Notes: generated from the letters alone by a model not told the origin. Counted from the first letter of the stretch, positions 25,031 to 37,562 are shown. The stretch is DNA of 64,000 nt from Ophioderma brevispina (GCA_023653785.1 JAMKCH010072263.1:1-64000), one strand, 5' to 3'. Translations and numbers: made by a program.

Positions 25031-25148
25031 CTCAATGGTGACAGAAGAATATGATAGGGTGTATTCATTTAATTCAAAAAGTATTATTTCGGCTGTCTTG
25101 AGTAACTCCCTTCAAGCAATCACTACAGAAATTTATATGTTCAAGTAA
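25031..25148 (+). CDS. Possible terminal coding exon, product unknown
   Basis: Directly after a strong 3' splice-site sequence (GTTTTTTTACTTGCAG, ending at 25030), 38 codons are open to TAA at 25146-25148. The residues include SMVTEEYDRVYSFNSKSI and a hydrophobic/polar end ...TTEIYMFK. I recognise no family. The next polyadenylation-type signal is not close, and a weak GT at the stop could instead be a 5' splice site. Confidence 0.27.
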
Positions 25149-25627
25149 CCTGTAACTGAAATTTAGGCCCGAGTAGTGCAATCATGGCTGGTATTCAAGT
25201 ACCCACGCTTTTATCCCACCCTTATTCTTTATCATTATGACTAACTCTTTAGTTGACTGTAATCTACGTGAAAGCTTCCCACTGGTGTCTCCACCTGAAA
25301 GTCATCATCAGCTAGAACTGTTTGCACATTAACGAGACATGACATTTCCAGAAAAGTACACCCCAAATTTTTCAAAACTGATGTTTGTTTTGCATATTTA
25401 GAATGCTTACCAATGTATTAAATCACACTTTAAGTAAAAATGTCCAAAAATCCATTTTTATGTAATAAAAGCGTGTTTTACAAAGTCACTAGAATAAGAT
25501 GCCTACATGAAGAAAGGGAATTTCTTAATGGAATTATATGCTTCTTATAAGTTGATAATATTGAGGAAAAACACAGATTGTACTCCTCAACTGAAAAATT
25601 TCAAAAGCCAACTGTTCATCATTAACA

Positions 25628-25650
25628 CTCTCTCTCTCTCTCTCTCTCTC
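25628..25650. repeat. (CT)n microsatellite
   Basis: Uninterrupted CT run of about 11 units that ends exactly where hairpin element FB3 begins. Confidence 0.9.
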
Positions 25651-25770
25651 GGGCATAATTAAAATATACCCTTCCACCTACCTTCTATGTATCATAATTA
25701 TGTTTTATTCCATTAACGGAATAAGCACATAATATAGCGTAGGTGTGAAGGGTATGATGTAATTATGCCC
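25651..25770. mobile_element. Hairpin element FB3
   Basis: A 120-bp near-palindrome. GGGCATAATTA at the left pairs with TAATTATGCCC at the right, ATACCCTTCCACCTAC pairs with GTAGGTGTGAAGGGTAT, and the tip reads TTTTATTCCATTAACGGAATAAG. Insertion next to a CT microsatellite hides any target duplication. Confidence 0.75.
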
Positions 25771-25800
25771 TAGCTTCTTACGGCAACTTTCAAAATATTT

Positions 25801-25812
25801 TGACCTTTGACC
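25801..25812 (-). promoter_or_regulatory. Isolated DR1-type motif
   Basis: TGACCTTTGACC reads GGTCAAAGGTCA on the minus strand, the direct-repeat-1 arrangement bound by RXR heterodimers and HNF4-type receptors. Its sequence context resembles the repeat at 12.4-12.9 kb, so it may just be a repeat relic. Confidence 0.3.
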
Positions 25813-27222
25813 TCACATCCCATTTTGGAGGTAAAATCTATACAAATGAATGCCTCATTAGGCAACTGGGGCACAGCGGCACATGAAAGACGAGACACTT
25901 TCAACAAGATCAACAACAGGTTAATTGTCAAGCCATCTAATTGACAGCATTAGGGTCATACAGGAGGAATTTGAATAGACCAGGCATCTTACTCTAACTG
26001 CTCATCTGTTATCCCTGATTGATACGATATCATCAAATGTTGCAATGAATGACGCCAGGTGAACTTTGCAGGGACATGCCACAGATTAGCCCAACAGATA
26101 AAAAATATGCCATCACACCAGTTGATAGAAGTCACTAATGCAATAGCTGCTATCAACAGATGAATCATCTACTAGTACATACAGGCAACCTATCTCATGT
26201 CTGTTATCCTTGACAATGGTCTTTTTTATGAGTTAGGTCACCATGGTTATCTCTATGAACCACTGCCTCGTGAATTTTAATTTTGGCACACAAGAATATT
26301 CAACTTCACAAAATCTTACAAAGGGCAGCTAATGCTGTCTGACCTTTCTGTCGTGCTTACTTGATGATATGTTGTTACAAATCAAAATGGCAGACGGCGC
26401 TAAAAGCATCCTAGCAAAGCTTTTGGTGGCTAACCGTCTTAATGGGGGGAGTTATTTTATCATAGCTTTCTCTCTCCTGCTATCGTGGATGATGAAATTC
26501 ATTTTTGTCTCTCAGGCTACCCTGTCACTTCTCATTTTGGAAGTAAATTTTTAACAAACACAATGTGTTTTGTGATAAGGACAGCATTTTTTGCAGGTGA
26601 TACCATATACATTGAATACAGCATAAATTTAGGGAGAAAGAGTAATTTGATTCAGCACGTTTTCAAAAGTCAATTAAACCTGTATGGTGATTAGTCTGGG
26701 AGTGAAATGCATATTTCAGCATTAAATGCAGACTATGGTATGAAGTCTGATAGTGAGAGATAGTATATTACCTCCCGTAACATATCTGTGCATGCCAAAA
26801 TTCCTTATGAGAATTAACCCTGTGACTGATTTTACATTAGTCTTTGACACACAAGTAAATGTGTGAGGAATCTGTTGGGTATTTCAAAGAAATCCATTTT
26901 AAAAAACTAACTTCATGAGCCATTAGTATTGCATAAATTCGAAAAATTCTCTAAGACAACTATAACATAACTTGTCATAAATTTGCTTATATTGAATGTT
27001 ACAGTAGGTCATGATATAATAGTAATCAAAAATACTGTATAAGCGATTCTTAAAGGTGCATGACCCAATTGACAAACTCATTCCCCTACTTTATTCCATC
27101 AAAATAGAGATTTTGGAATCAAAAGAAAAGTCACTTCTCACTAACCCAATGAAGTTTTAGGCGCAGGAAATGTTTCTTTTTGATGTTATGAACATAAATG
27201 TCTCCAAATGTGGTCAACCACA
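25813..27222. other. Gene-free stretch
   Basis: Nothing recognised apart from short ORFs at 26369-26694 without motifs. Confidence 0.35.
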
Positions 27223-27445
27223 TTAAAGGCCGACTTGGCGATTTCCCAAGGGTGGCGCTCTAAATTTTCTAGCAAATTGTGTTTTGAATATACATAATGC
27301 TTATCCACATACTAATCACTGTGTGAAATAGCTAAGCTCAAATCGATGTCCTTCATATGGAAAATCACAATTTTGTTATACACAGTATCCTATAGTGCTG
27401 TTATACTATATATAAATGCTTACTGCATCAGAATGATTATCTATG
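27223..27445. mobile_element. TTAA family C element, right-truncated
   Basis: TTAA at 27223-27226 followed by AGGCCGACTTGG, then 'ctgtgtgaaatagctaagctcaaa', 'cacagtatcctatagtgctgttata' and 'cttactgcatcaga', which match the copy at 23133. The right terminal repeat is absent. Confidence 0.65.
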
Positions 27446-29017
27446 CACTATCCTATAGGCCAAACCAGCGGCATAGTTAGTTTAGAGGAGACGTGAAACG
27501 ACGTTGGCACGTCGGAAAAACAGGTCGACGTTTTTTATAAATTTCAGTCCAAAATATGCAAATTGAATCGGGGGGGGGAGTTTTAGAACGACGTAAAATC
27601 GATTTGCATTTTCGAACATTAAATAGTTTAATTATTAAAAACTCTCGAAGTCTTTCGACGTTCAGGCATTGCCATGGGAAATCAGTACAAATTTTGTTCT
27701 ATTATTCAAACGGTGGAGATTTAACTCCAAATTTGTAATCAATGTGTGGTGATATTCTTCCAGGTGAGTGAAAAAAATGAATATTGGCCCATGTTTGGTA
27801 AACTGCTAATTGTAAGATCCGCACATGTATGAAATTAGCGCTATTAGAGCCTAGTACAGACTGAATGCATAGGTTAATGTTTATTCGTTCTTGTCTCGCA
27901 TCACGACTAGCTGTGAATTCTTATATTCAACAACTACCCCATGATTGGGTCACCTCTTTAAATACAAAAAACAAGCCATCCTGTACAAAGCATGAAAGTA
28001 TATACTCTGAACTAATTCAAACAATATCTTTAAATTGTGTTTCTCTTCAAAAGTGCTAAATATTCAAAATTTCAGCTTCCCTTAAAGTGCTCCTTCATTG
28101 GGAGGAATTTCCAATCAAGTGGCTCAGATAATTGCAAAAACTAAGCAATAAAGATGTCCTGTGAAAGAGGCATTCGATTGGATAACACTGATGGAAGAGG
28201 CCTGTGTGCTGTTATTGTACAACACTTGCAACATCAGATGAATTTATCCTACAGGTTTGTTGGTTGGCTTTAAAGGGGCACAAGGACATTTTATCAAATT
28301 TGCACCTACATGCAAGTTTTGAAGGTTGATTGGGGAACAAAGTGAAAAGAAACCCAAAAACCATGTTTTGATACTTGCCTGATGCGTCTAATGGGATTCT
28401 GTCATGCACGACATTAAAAACAGGGGGGTGAGGGGGGGAAATGCCACCTAACAGCAACAGCAAATTCAAAACGGGATCAACTCTACGGGTGCTTGTCTGT
28501 TTGAAAGACTTAATGGTAGGAGGGCGCTCTGAAGCATATCGAACGGTACACAAAGACTTTGAATAAGACTAGGCCTGGTCACGACTAGTTTAAATCTAAA
28601 TGGGACCGGCGTTATTGGCAATTACACTATTTTTGCAGCGGGGTTAATCCACTGAACCAGACCGGATTTTGAAGTCAATATTTTTTTCGTAATTTATCAT
28701 GATTATTACTAAGAAATCTTTTGAACAAAGGTTAAGAGATGAGTTTTTTTAAGGTCACTGGGACGAGGACTGCCATAGTAAATGCCGTAGCAGTTCCCCA
28801 AAGTACACGTTTGGAAATCCCCAATGCCCCAAATCGAGCAGATCGTTGTCTACCCCCCCTGGAAAAAATACTCATATTTTATTATAAATATGGCATTTCG
28901 GCTTATTCACTCCATGTGTGATTTTATACCATTGGTTAAGCATGCTAAATATGCAAAAATCCCAGTTTGACAAACTTGGTGGGCGCCACTTTCGGAACCA
29001 CCTTGTGTCTATTTCAG
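27446..29017. other. Gene-free stretch
   Basis: Mostly single-copy. G-runs near 27571 and 28426. No supported gene. Confidence 0.35.
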
Positions 29018-29243
29018 CATTGATGCAATGAGTTATGAAAATGTATTGGTGATGAATAGGTTGACGTGTCTGGAAGTTGTTTGGTTTGAAAATATCAAAG
29101 CATGCAATCCACTGACTACTTCCTCTGCAGTGCTTGAGCAACTATTTACTGTTAAAACCGAAAGAGACATGCAGTCAATTTGGGTCAAGATCACATCATT
29201 AACATCTACTCAGAGCACTACAGATACAGATGAAAAAAATTGA
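29018..29243 (+). CDS. Possible terminal coding exon, product unknown
   Basis: Begins after a textbook 3' splice-site sequence (CCTTGTGTCTATTTCAG, ending 29017) and stays open for 74 codons to TGA at 29241-29243. The translation has mixed hydrophobic, acidic and aromatic content (LTCLEVVWFENIKACN, then SSAVLEQLF and a Thr/Ser-rich acidic tail TDTDEKN). No domain recognised. An in-frame ATG is at 29028. The minus strand is also partly open here. Confidence 0.3.
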
Positions 29244-29429
29244 TTATACTTTTCATTAGATAAAGGTCTCGGATCAGATTTTGTTGGTTCTACATGCTCA
29301 AGCAGCATGAACGGAATTAAACAGTAATCACCACTGACCAATTGTACATTTCGTCTTTTTTTTTCTAACTCCCGGTCCCCTTTTATATCCATAGCCCACA
29401 CTAGAACATCCCTTCTCGCCAAAAATGGC

Positions 29430-29940
29430 TCAGCACAAAAGTTTGCTACCCTGGTTAACCTTACGCGTACATAGCGCCCGAGAGACAGATGACACGCCAA
29501 CGCCGGGCAGCGATTCACCCTTGTGCGGGAGGGTGTCTACTGTTAATGTTCCCCTCTGAGACCCCGCCATCCTGTCCCATAATCGCACTTGGGATGGCAG
29601 CTCCAGACTCATTATCAGCTTTGCTCTCAAAGCTAATACCAGGCCAAAGCCCCATCTGCCTGCAAAGCTAGTAGAGCAATTCTCCTCCAGTTATGTCGCC
29701 GCCAGGTCCCCCACTCCAGACCCCGGCAAGAAACGGTGGCTACTGTCCGTGTATCTTGACGCCCTTGCCGGTGTCTGCCTCCAATCCCATGTCGGGTTTC
29801 GCTGCTGTAAACCATGGTTGCAGCAGACTTTTCACTCATCCCTTGTTACGTCATCACAACAATGTATGCGCGGCCACCCACTGTGCACTTTCGTTTGTTG
29901 TCCGCTTGGCCCCCCCCCCCCGCGGGCCCTCTTGAAAAAT
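29430..29940. other. GC-rich island
   Basis: This half-kilobase is far richer in G and C and in CpG than its surroundings and ends in a run of 13 C followed by GCGGGCCC. ORFs of 60-102 codons are open on both strands. It could be a CpG island, a decayed coding segment or foreign-derived repeat. No single reading frame is convincing. Confidence 0.4.
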
Positions 29941-31964
29941 GCATCCTTGCTCAAGTATTGTCATTTGACGACAGTTTTGGCTGTACAGATTTTCATAGAA
30001 AAATAAAAAAAAACATGCCAATGTCCGATGGTACATTTTATTGGACTGTGAAATCAATGATAAAACAATTGTCAACATTTTTGGAAATTTCGTTATTTCA
30101 AAAATTTTGTCTTCATATTTAAGAAGTTATATTACATTACCCACATCCCAAATCAAGGTTTATTAAAAGGAGATTTTGAAGCTTTTTCTAAAATTGGAAC
30201 AATATAGCTCACATAATTTACCATTAAGAAATAGTGTGAAGCTTTAGCATGTTACATTAATCTCAATCTTCAATCCACTCGCTTCGGCAATATTCTGCGG
30301 CACCACAATAAAACGTATTTCATTGCCCTGAACTAATCCTTCACATCTCGCGGCATTTTGAAATCGACCCCCACACATAACAGGATTATTTGATCATATG
30401 GAGAATATTAGAGTGTAAAAGAGACGATTGAGTATTATGACAGAGAGAATAAAACATTTGTTCTTAAGATGTACCATAATGTCCTTAATTTAATTTCATA
30501 AATACAGAGGCCTAAAAATATGTCAGATCTATTTATTGGCAAAAAAAAAATACAACCCAACCAATTCCTGAAATATCTGGAAAATAAAGACAGCTGTTTT
30601 TCAAGCTTGAAAAGCCCACTTGACTGCAAATCTTCTTCTTCATAGCGACCAAATGGGCACCCCAGTGGCTTTGCGCGATATGAAAGAACCTCTAATACAG
30701 GGGTCAGGGGCACAAAAATCTGTGCACAATGTTTAATAAGGAATATTTTGCCTGCAACACGGCGAATCAGCAGTAGCTTTATTCTTAACAACCCGACTGC
30801 ATGCGTGCGCCTGGGATCATTGCAGGCCAGGCCTGGTATAATTAGCACGCACGGCTAGTGTATGGTGGTTTGACGGGACGAAAAACAAGCGGACTGCAAA
30901 AAACACTCTTCCGATCAGAGATCTGTCGCTGCTTCGTCGGTGTAGCCAGGCAAGTCACAACTAAAAAAATGGTGCTATCTGTGTGTTGGTGTTGTGGTTA
31001 ACACCCCTTTAGATTCTTTAAGATTATCTACAAAATGCAGTGGTTTTTAAGATGGCTACCTAAATGACCACATGTCATCTTAAAAAACAACTTGTCTCAG
31101 GATAGCCTGTTTAGATTACTCAATGGGGGAAGTGGGGAAATCACGTTTTTCATTTTAAAACCCTTTTTAAAAAAAATACAAAATTGTAAAATTTGAAATG
31201 TGACATTAGAAAACCGTAAGTCCAGAGCGAAGAGAGTCAAAAATATTTGTGCTAAAAAAATTTTGTGTGAAAACAAAAATGGTCTATAATCTATTGCACA
31301 TTTATTGAAGACGGGGCCATGCACTACAAAATACATGATCTTTTTTCACAAAAATTACTAAAATCTTAAACTTAGGAAAAAAATTAAATAGATGGTCAAA
31401 ATATTGAAGTGTAGCCTTTTCTAGCAAGTTTACCAGAATCTACGGACATTGATCCTCTCCAAATGGACTAGGCATGTATGTACTTTTGGTGAATGGCAGC
31501 TATTTCTACTCTTATTGCATTGGCCTGAAGACAACTTCTTAAGCTGTTCCACAGAACTTACCCCGTGAACTTATCCCTGCAAGCTAACTACAGGACTTAG
31601 CTCTGGTGACAATAATTTGTGTCTCTGACAGATCACCCTACCATTCAACTTCTACGACAATTCATATTGTAACAGTATATTGGTTTGTTCGCGTATGGAA
31701 TTAAGGTTATTTTATTACATAAATATTATAAGACATATTAGTCCTCTATGTCAACTGGATAATTTCGGTTTATTTTGATTGTCAAAATTTCTTATATAGT
31801 ATCTTGGCTCAATTTTACAAGATTCTTGATTATCATTAAAGTTTAACTGGGTATATTTTCAATATTCTGCAACGAACACACCATGAAATGACCTAAAAGC
31901 ATATTTTCAAGACGATTCCCATCCTTTCCTCTACCCAACATGAAATAAGGCCATAAAAAAATTG
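29941..31964. other. Gene-free stretch
   Basis: AT-rich. The 137-codon minus-strand ORF at 30435-30848 has no internal Met or family motif. Nothing else supported. Confidence 0.35.
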
Positions 31965-32297
31965 TTTGTTTGGCATAATCCGACCGACCCTAAAAAAAAA
32001 ACTGCAAACTCAAAAGTTTTTATGCAATTAGCACAGAATAAAAAAAATTTTCTGCCGACCGACCCATTATTTTCCTCCTCAATTTAAAAAATATTTTTTT
32101 ACCATGCAAAGACGAAAAATAACGAAACAAGACACAAAATAATGACAAGTAAATCAAAGATTTTTTTTTGTCTTGAAAAAAGCTTTAAATATAGCATCTT
32201 GTTTCATTTTAGAGTAAAACTTGAGATCTAAAAAAAATTATTTTTAAAGATTCTGACCGACCGACCTGATAGTTTTTTCTCTGTTACGCCAAACAAA
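31965..32297. mobile_element. Inverted-repeat element with TTTGTTTGGC ends
   Basis: Left TTTGTTTGGCATAATCCGAC and right GTTACGCCAAACAAA are mirror ends. Just inside, GACCGACC recurs near both ends. The 333-bp interior is very A/T-rich with no ORF. Confidence 0.65.
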
Positions 32298-33019
32298 TAT
32301 ATTTTTTTATAAAATATTAAAAAACAGAAAAAAACTAAAAAATCAATAAATTTAATTAACAAATTTGTCAATTTCTCTCCTTGCTAGTAAATATAAGGAC
32401 CTGGAAGTTTGTAATGTGGCCAATCTTACATGCCTAATTGTCTTCTTCAATCAAATGACACTTGATAGATGAATATTAGAGCAGAGAACCCCTCCCTCTC
32501 CCTCCAGTTCCAGTACTTCTCCACTTGTGCATATAAGGTCATGCCTATGGGCATTGTAATGCATTGCAATATCTTACCTACCGGTATGTCAATTTGGAGA
32601 GGTCAGTCTGTAACTTTTAACAATACATTACATCCCATCTCATTTTTCCCCAAAATCTTTCTCCGCTGTAATTTGCTCATGCTGTTCTCCGTACTGTCTA
32701 TGTGTTTTACTCTTTTATCTCTCTTGAACTTGTTTTTACCTTTATTTGGTTTCACATAATTATGCCAGAATCTGATTCTGCTTTAATGAATGTTGGAAAT
32801 AATGACATTATATCTGGAAAAATTTAATAAATGAGATCATTCGAATCCAGTCATTTACTATGCCCTAAGGGGCATAGTATTCTGATTATGCTGTTTAGTC
32901 TTCTCCTTCTTCTCTATATCATGCGGTGCAGCCGCAGAAGATATTGTCTTCTCCGATTTTTTTTTTTTCTTTCTTTCTTCTTTCGTTTGTACCTTGCTTC
33001 AACATGCTACTAGTGTCAG
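32298..33019. other. Gene-free stretch with a short perfect palindrome
   Basis: ACTATGCCC-TAA-GGGGCATAGT (32857-32878) is a compact hairpin. T-rich runs at 32957-32985. The 96-codon ORF at 32469-32759 has no recognisable motif. Confidence 0.4.
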
Positions 33020-34970
33020 ATGCTTGGTCGAATTGAACCGAGAATTGGCCACAAGAACCCCTGACCAAGCTTCTATAGGTTGTAACCAGTTTTACCATAG
33101 GGTCACGTAGGGTCAATAGCGGTCATTGTCGCGCTAAACACCCTTATTTACCTACCTTCTCCCACAGTTCGCATTATGCTAGTCGATGCCATTCGGTCAC
33201 AGTGATTGGCCATATTGGCCTTGGCCATATGGTTGGTTACACAGATTTTGAATCCCAAGTCATTTAGGGGTCAAAAAGGTGCAGTCTCTCTAACCCTCCT
33301 ACATATTTCAAAAAGCTACTGGTGTAACACAGTTTTATCTTGATCTTGACCAGACTTCCGTCAGAAAACCCGACACAAGTGCCATACAGGGTGTTCACTG
33401 GTTTGGGGTAAAGGTCACGCAGAGGTCATTACATGTCATTCGCTCTTACCCTCCTTTTTGCTGTTTTCTGCCACAAATCAATTGCTATACTGACCTAGAC
33501 TTGGTCAGAAGAACCGCTGACACCAAGCACCATATGGGGGTATTTACAGATTGTGGCCAAAGGTCACGCAGGGGTCATTACAGTCATGTCGCTCTTACCC
33601 TCCTTTTTTGTTTATTTCTGCCACAAAGCAATTGCTATAATGACAAGACTGGGGTCAGAAAAACCGCTGACACAAGGCCTCAGATGGGTGTGGTTTACAG
33701 ATTGGTGTCAAAGGTCACGCAGGGGTCCATACAGGTCATGTTGCTCTTCCCCTTCTTTTTGTTGTTTCTGCTGCCACAAATCAATTTGATATAATCACTA
33801 ACTTGGTCAGAAGAACCGCTGACCAAGGCCCATATGGAGGTGTTTTACAGATTTTGGGGTCAAAGGTCACGCAGGGGTCATTACAGGTCATGTTTGCTCT
33901 TACCCCTCCTCTTTGTTGCTTCTGCCACAAATCAAATGCATAATCACTAGACTTGGTCAGAAAGAACCGTTGACCCCGACCCATATGGGGCGGTCACGGA
34001 TTGGGGTCAAAGGGTCACACAGGGGTCATTCGAGGTCAGTTGAAGAGATCTCCAATTTACTGTTTCTGCCCAATCAATTTGCATGATCACAGACGGGGCC
34101 CAGAAGAAACCACTGACCAAGGCCATAATGTGGTGTTTCACGATGTTGGGCCAAGGTCATGTGGGTCGGATTAAAGGGGCATTCTTTGAAATATTGAAAA
34201 TCACACCAATATCAATTGCTATAATCATCGCACTTGGTCTCGGAATTGCTGACCCAACCCTTATAATGTATACAAAGGTCACATGTACAGTGCAGGTATT
34301 CCCGCATGATATACCCGTGCTTTTTAAAGCGCAATAGATTGCCTGTTCTTCTTCGTCCGACCATCGCTTTTTCGCCTTCGTCTGCCTTCTCTGCCAAACG
34401 GCTGGGCCGATATGTACCAAATCGTCCAAGAACCACTGACCAAGTCTCATCAGGGGTGTACATAGTTGGACCTTTGACCTCTCGTAGGTGTTCAATAGAG
34501 GTCAAAAACTAAAATTCTTTGGAAGCCGACTTCTTCTACCGACTAAGGTGGGCGCTACTGCTGAAAAATCTGCATGAGCATCGTCTTTGGTCAGTGGGTA
34601 TACAGCTTGATCACAAAATTAATATCGAACTCATTAACATTCAAAATGGGCGGCATTATCGAATTAATATGCAAAAATGCTAATCTCAAAATCGTAACAC
34701 CTTGGTTTATAGTGTGATGTCTGTGCACAAGTTCGGGATAATGGTTCGAGACTACTCATGTGACAGAATATTGGCCCCGGGGTCACGGGTAGATATGCAA
34801 ATGATCTAATTATATAAAAGGCTATAAACTTCATGCAACCAAATTAGATATTTTATGTCAAATGTGTTCACAAGAACCACTGGGAAAGCTCTATTTCTTA
34901 TGTCACCATATGGGGGTCAAAGGTCAAAATGGTGTACATCTAGGGGTCCAATATAAAGAAGCTTAATTGA
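33020..34970. repeat. Degenerate ~150-bp tandem array
   Basis: At least eight units share the order 'acttggtcagaagaaccgctgacc', 'aaggcccatatggggg', 'ttacagattggggtcaaaggtcacgcaggggtcatt', 'tgctcttaccctcctttttgtt' and 'tctgccacaaatcaattgctataatcac'. The best-kept units lie at about 33350-34100. Both edges fade into strongly diverged units. Each unit carries an AGGTCA-type half-site pair. Confidence 0.8.
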
Positions 34971-36614
34971 CCTACATATCTATGCCATCTTGTAGGCACC
35001 GATGAAAAGTGAAAAAGTTCCACCAGTAACCCCGCTCTAAGAGCAATCGTTCAAGGGTCCAAGGTCAATATGACTTCATCATACGTAACGGACATAGTCT
35101 CCTGGAGTTGTCTAGTTCTTCACCCTCTTAGATTCTAATTCTAAGCACATGACTTGGACATCTTCATTTTGTAAGAAATTTTCAACATGAGGCATTCGTA
35201 ACAACATGAAAGTCATCACAGGTGGTTTAGACTTTTGAATGACAATATTTTTTAACTTCTAGGTAAGTAACCATCTCAAGCTCTTTGCTTGAAGATATCT
35301 ATAAGACTAGTTATTTGCAACTCCTTGGTTACACTAAAAGATTTGTTATCTATGTATTCAAAATCTCCATGTGATCTTGACTCCAGAGGAGAAAAATATT
35401 TGGCAATGACATACATCTTCAAATTATCTGAGTCATATTTTGTGAAAAAATATTATATTAGCTCAAGTAAAACTTTAGTAAAATAGTGAAAACAGGTAGT
35501 GCTACACTTTGTCCAGCTAAGAGTGATTGATCATTTTTGCACAATTATCTTGCAGGTGTATCACACATGCTGACTTTGTGTGCTCCCGATTATAACTGCA
35601 CACATTAATTACAGCATGAAAGCTATGACATTACTTACTTCTGGTCGGACAAAGTACCTTAGTCAGTCATTGTACATTAGCAGAATACTGCTGCACAAGG
35701 AACCTGGATTTGGAAATGCTACCTCCATTGCAAATATTTGAAATACTTATGTGCCTGTCATTAGGTAAAAAATATGTATGCACATGCTAATGTTTTCCCT
35801 CCCCCCCCCCCCACACACACACACAGAAGTATCCTATTTGTTTCAACACTCAGCCACATGGAGCACTGAATTAAAAACAATGACAATAAAACTAATTTTT
35901 TATGAACCTAGTTATGGAAACATAACTTGCCCAATTTCAAAAATAATTAAAAAGGTCACTATAGAGAAAAAATGTTCAAAATCAACACATTATGTAGAAA
36001 ATTTGTTAAAAAGACTATTTTACAGTATTGCCAATATAGTTGGGTCATTGGGAGCAAATCCATGACTGTGGAGAGCAGTCTTCATCAAAGACATCACAAC
36101 CAGGATCGCCGAAGGCGCGTGTCGAAGGTGAAGCCTTCGGCCAAGCGGAGCGAGGCATCTTTGCACAAATAGGGATAGTTCTGTGCAAGTGTAATGCGTC
36201 AATCAAAGTATTATGTGGTCATCATAGGGGGATTGTACCTACTAATTGATTGCTAGTGCAAAGATTATCTTTCAACTAAACCCTTTCTTTAACCACAAGA
36301 TGAATATCTGACAGTAACATGAAACAATGCTGCCAGACGGTAGTATCACATTTGTTCAACCGCAATGTATTCATACGGTGCTTTACTACATATTGCCAAA
36401 TCAGTTCCCAGGAAAGTTAGGGAAGATGTATCCAAAAAAATAAAAAACACACAAAATAAATGCGGAAAGGCGATGCACAAGAGACTCACCGTGAGAGGGC
36501 GCTATACCACATCGTGTACAGGGACTGTAGGAAATAAAAATAAAGCGCAACGCCTTGATGAAAGGCTATGGAGAGCAGAGCTTCATTTCTCGTACTGAAA
36601 ATAGTCAATGCTCA
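34971..36614. other. Mostly gene-free stretch
   Basis: A C11/(CA)n run at 35803-35825. A GC-rich inverted repeat at 36105-36145 (GCCGAAGGC ... GCCTTCGGC). A basic 77-codon ORF at 36365-36598 has no recognisable motif. Confidence 0.35.
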
Positions 36615-36837
36615 TTAAGCCCCCGAGATCTACAAGCCGATTTTATTGGATAGACATAGGATTATATGAATTTAGCCAATCAGAGACGTGGTAACAAAAG
36701 CTGAAGTATTTGTACAGATTTATAGAAGGTCTATTTCGATTGGTTACTAAGGAGGTAATATCATGATATTTCATGTAATGAACTAATCAAAGATACTGTG
36801 AGAAAGATGGTAGACCTCGGGGGGGGGGGGGGTTAAG
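36615..36837. mobile_element. TTAAG-flanked element with CCCCCGAG ends
   Basis: TTAAG at 36615-36619 and 36833-36837 brackets a 213-bp unit. It starts CCCCCGAGATCTAC and ends GTAGACCTCGGGGG with the G run expanded to about 14. TTAA targets with C-rich ends are typical of piggyBac-type elements, so this could be a non-autonomous piggyBac relative. Confidence 0.65.
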
Positions 36838-37087
36838 CAAACCAATTCTCATTAAGCAAACCAAACCTATGTGGGTGTGGAACAACAGCAGTTATGATGT
36901 TATGACCTACATAATACATTTTCTTGGGAATTGGTCCTAGATTGAACACAAAAAGTTTCAATGTTGCAATAATACCTAATCAAGCGACTACCCAGATTGC
37001 TGTTTGTGTCATTTCGTCCGATGAGATCAATGACAGAGCAGTACAATGTTCTGAGCCTCTATTCCCCTTGACAAATGGGTAACTGAC

Positions 37088-37200
37088 TTAAAGGGACAAG
37101 CAGTTGTTTGTTAATCTGGAGCATTGAAAAATATGGATGTATTGGTATCTTTGTTCTAATATAGCCTGCAAGTAGTTGGCTCAAAATTCATGTTTTAACC
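37088..37200. repeat. Fragment of family D element
   Basis: TTAAAGGGACAAGCAG, then 'catggatgtattggtatctttgtt' and 'cctgcaagtagttggct', match 57188-57310. Only the left part is present. Confidence 0.6.
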
Positions 37201-37487
37201 CTAACAGTACTAAATATTACAAAACACTACTGCACTGAGAAAAGAAACATGTGATGCAATTGCATCATCAACAGAACACACCAATGGGCAGGAAATGCCT
37301 AGTTTGTCCAATTTGATGACATTAACACAATGAGCAATTACAAACAATGTAGGTATGCATTGAAGATAATTAAACCAGAACAGCATTTTAGACATTTTAA
37401 CTTAGTTCTCCAGGTAGACAAGGATGTATATCTATTAATCTTTCCCTGGAGATGGCCAGTGCATGTTAGTGTTGGGAAAAAAATATG

Positions 37488-37562
37488 GGCGTTTGGCTGG
37501 ATTTGTACTGGCGACCTTCGTATTACTAGCACCACGCTCTTGCCAACTGAGTTATCAAGTCA
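37488..37562 (-). repeat. tRNA-Thr-like SINE head
   Basis: On the minus strand: TGATAACTCAGTTGGCAAGA (A-box region), an anticodon-loop-like CTAGTAA that would give AGU, and GGTCGCCAGTACAAATCC (B-box-like). The acceptor and anticodon stems do not pair well, so it is a derived SINE head or tRNA pseudogene rather than a working tRNA. Confidence 0.5.

Noticed and set aside
25290..25320. Minus-strand CTGATGATGAC reminiscent of a ribozyme core
   Set aside because: No following stem II plus GAAA could be found.
29430..29940. Discoidin (F5/8 type C)-like words such as LGM..PDSLSA and RWLLSVYLD on the plus strand and LGRYVRV on the minus strand
   Set aside because: They need frame changes, appear on both strands, and no continuous domain can be read, so the resemblance is not better than chance.
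30435..30848. 137-codon minus-strand ORF
   Set aside because: It starts at GTG, has no internal Met and shows no recognisable motif.
30905..30920. CTCTTCCGATC, identical to part of a common sequencing adapter
   Set aside because: Only 11 bases match and the neighbours do not continue the adapter, so chance is the simpler reading.
36365..36598. Basic 77-codon ORF
   Set aside because: No motif, no splice or polyadenylation support; lysine richness fits an A-rich frame.
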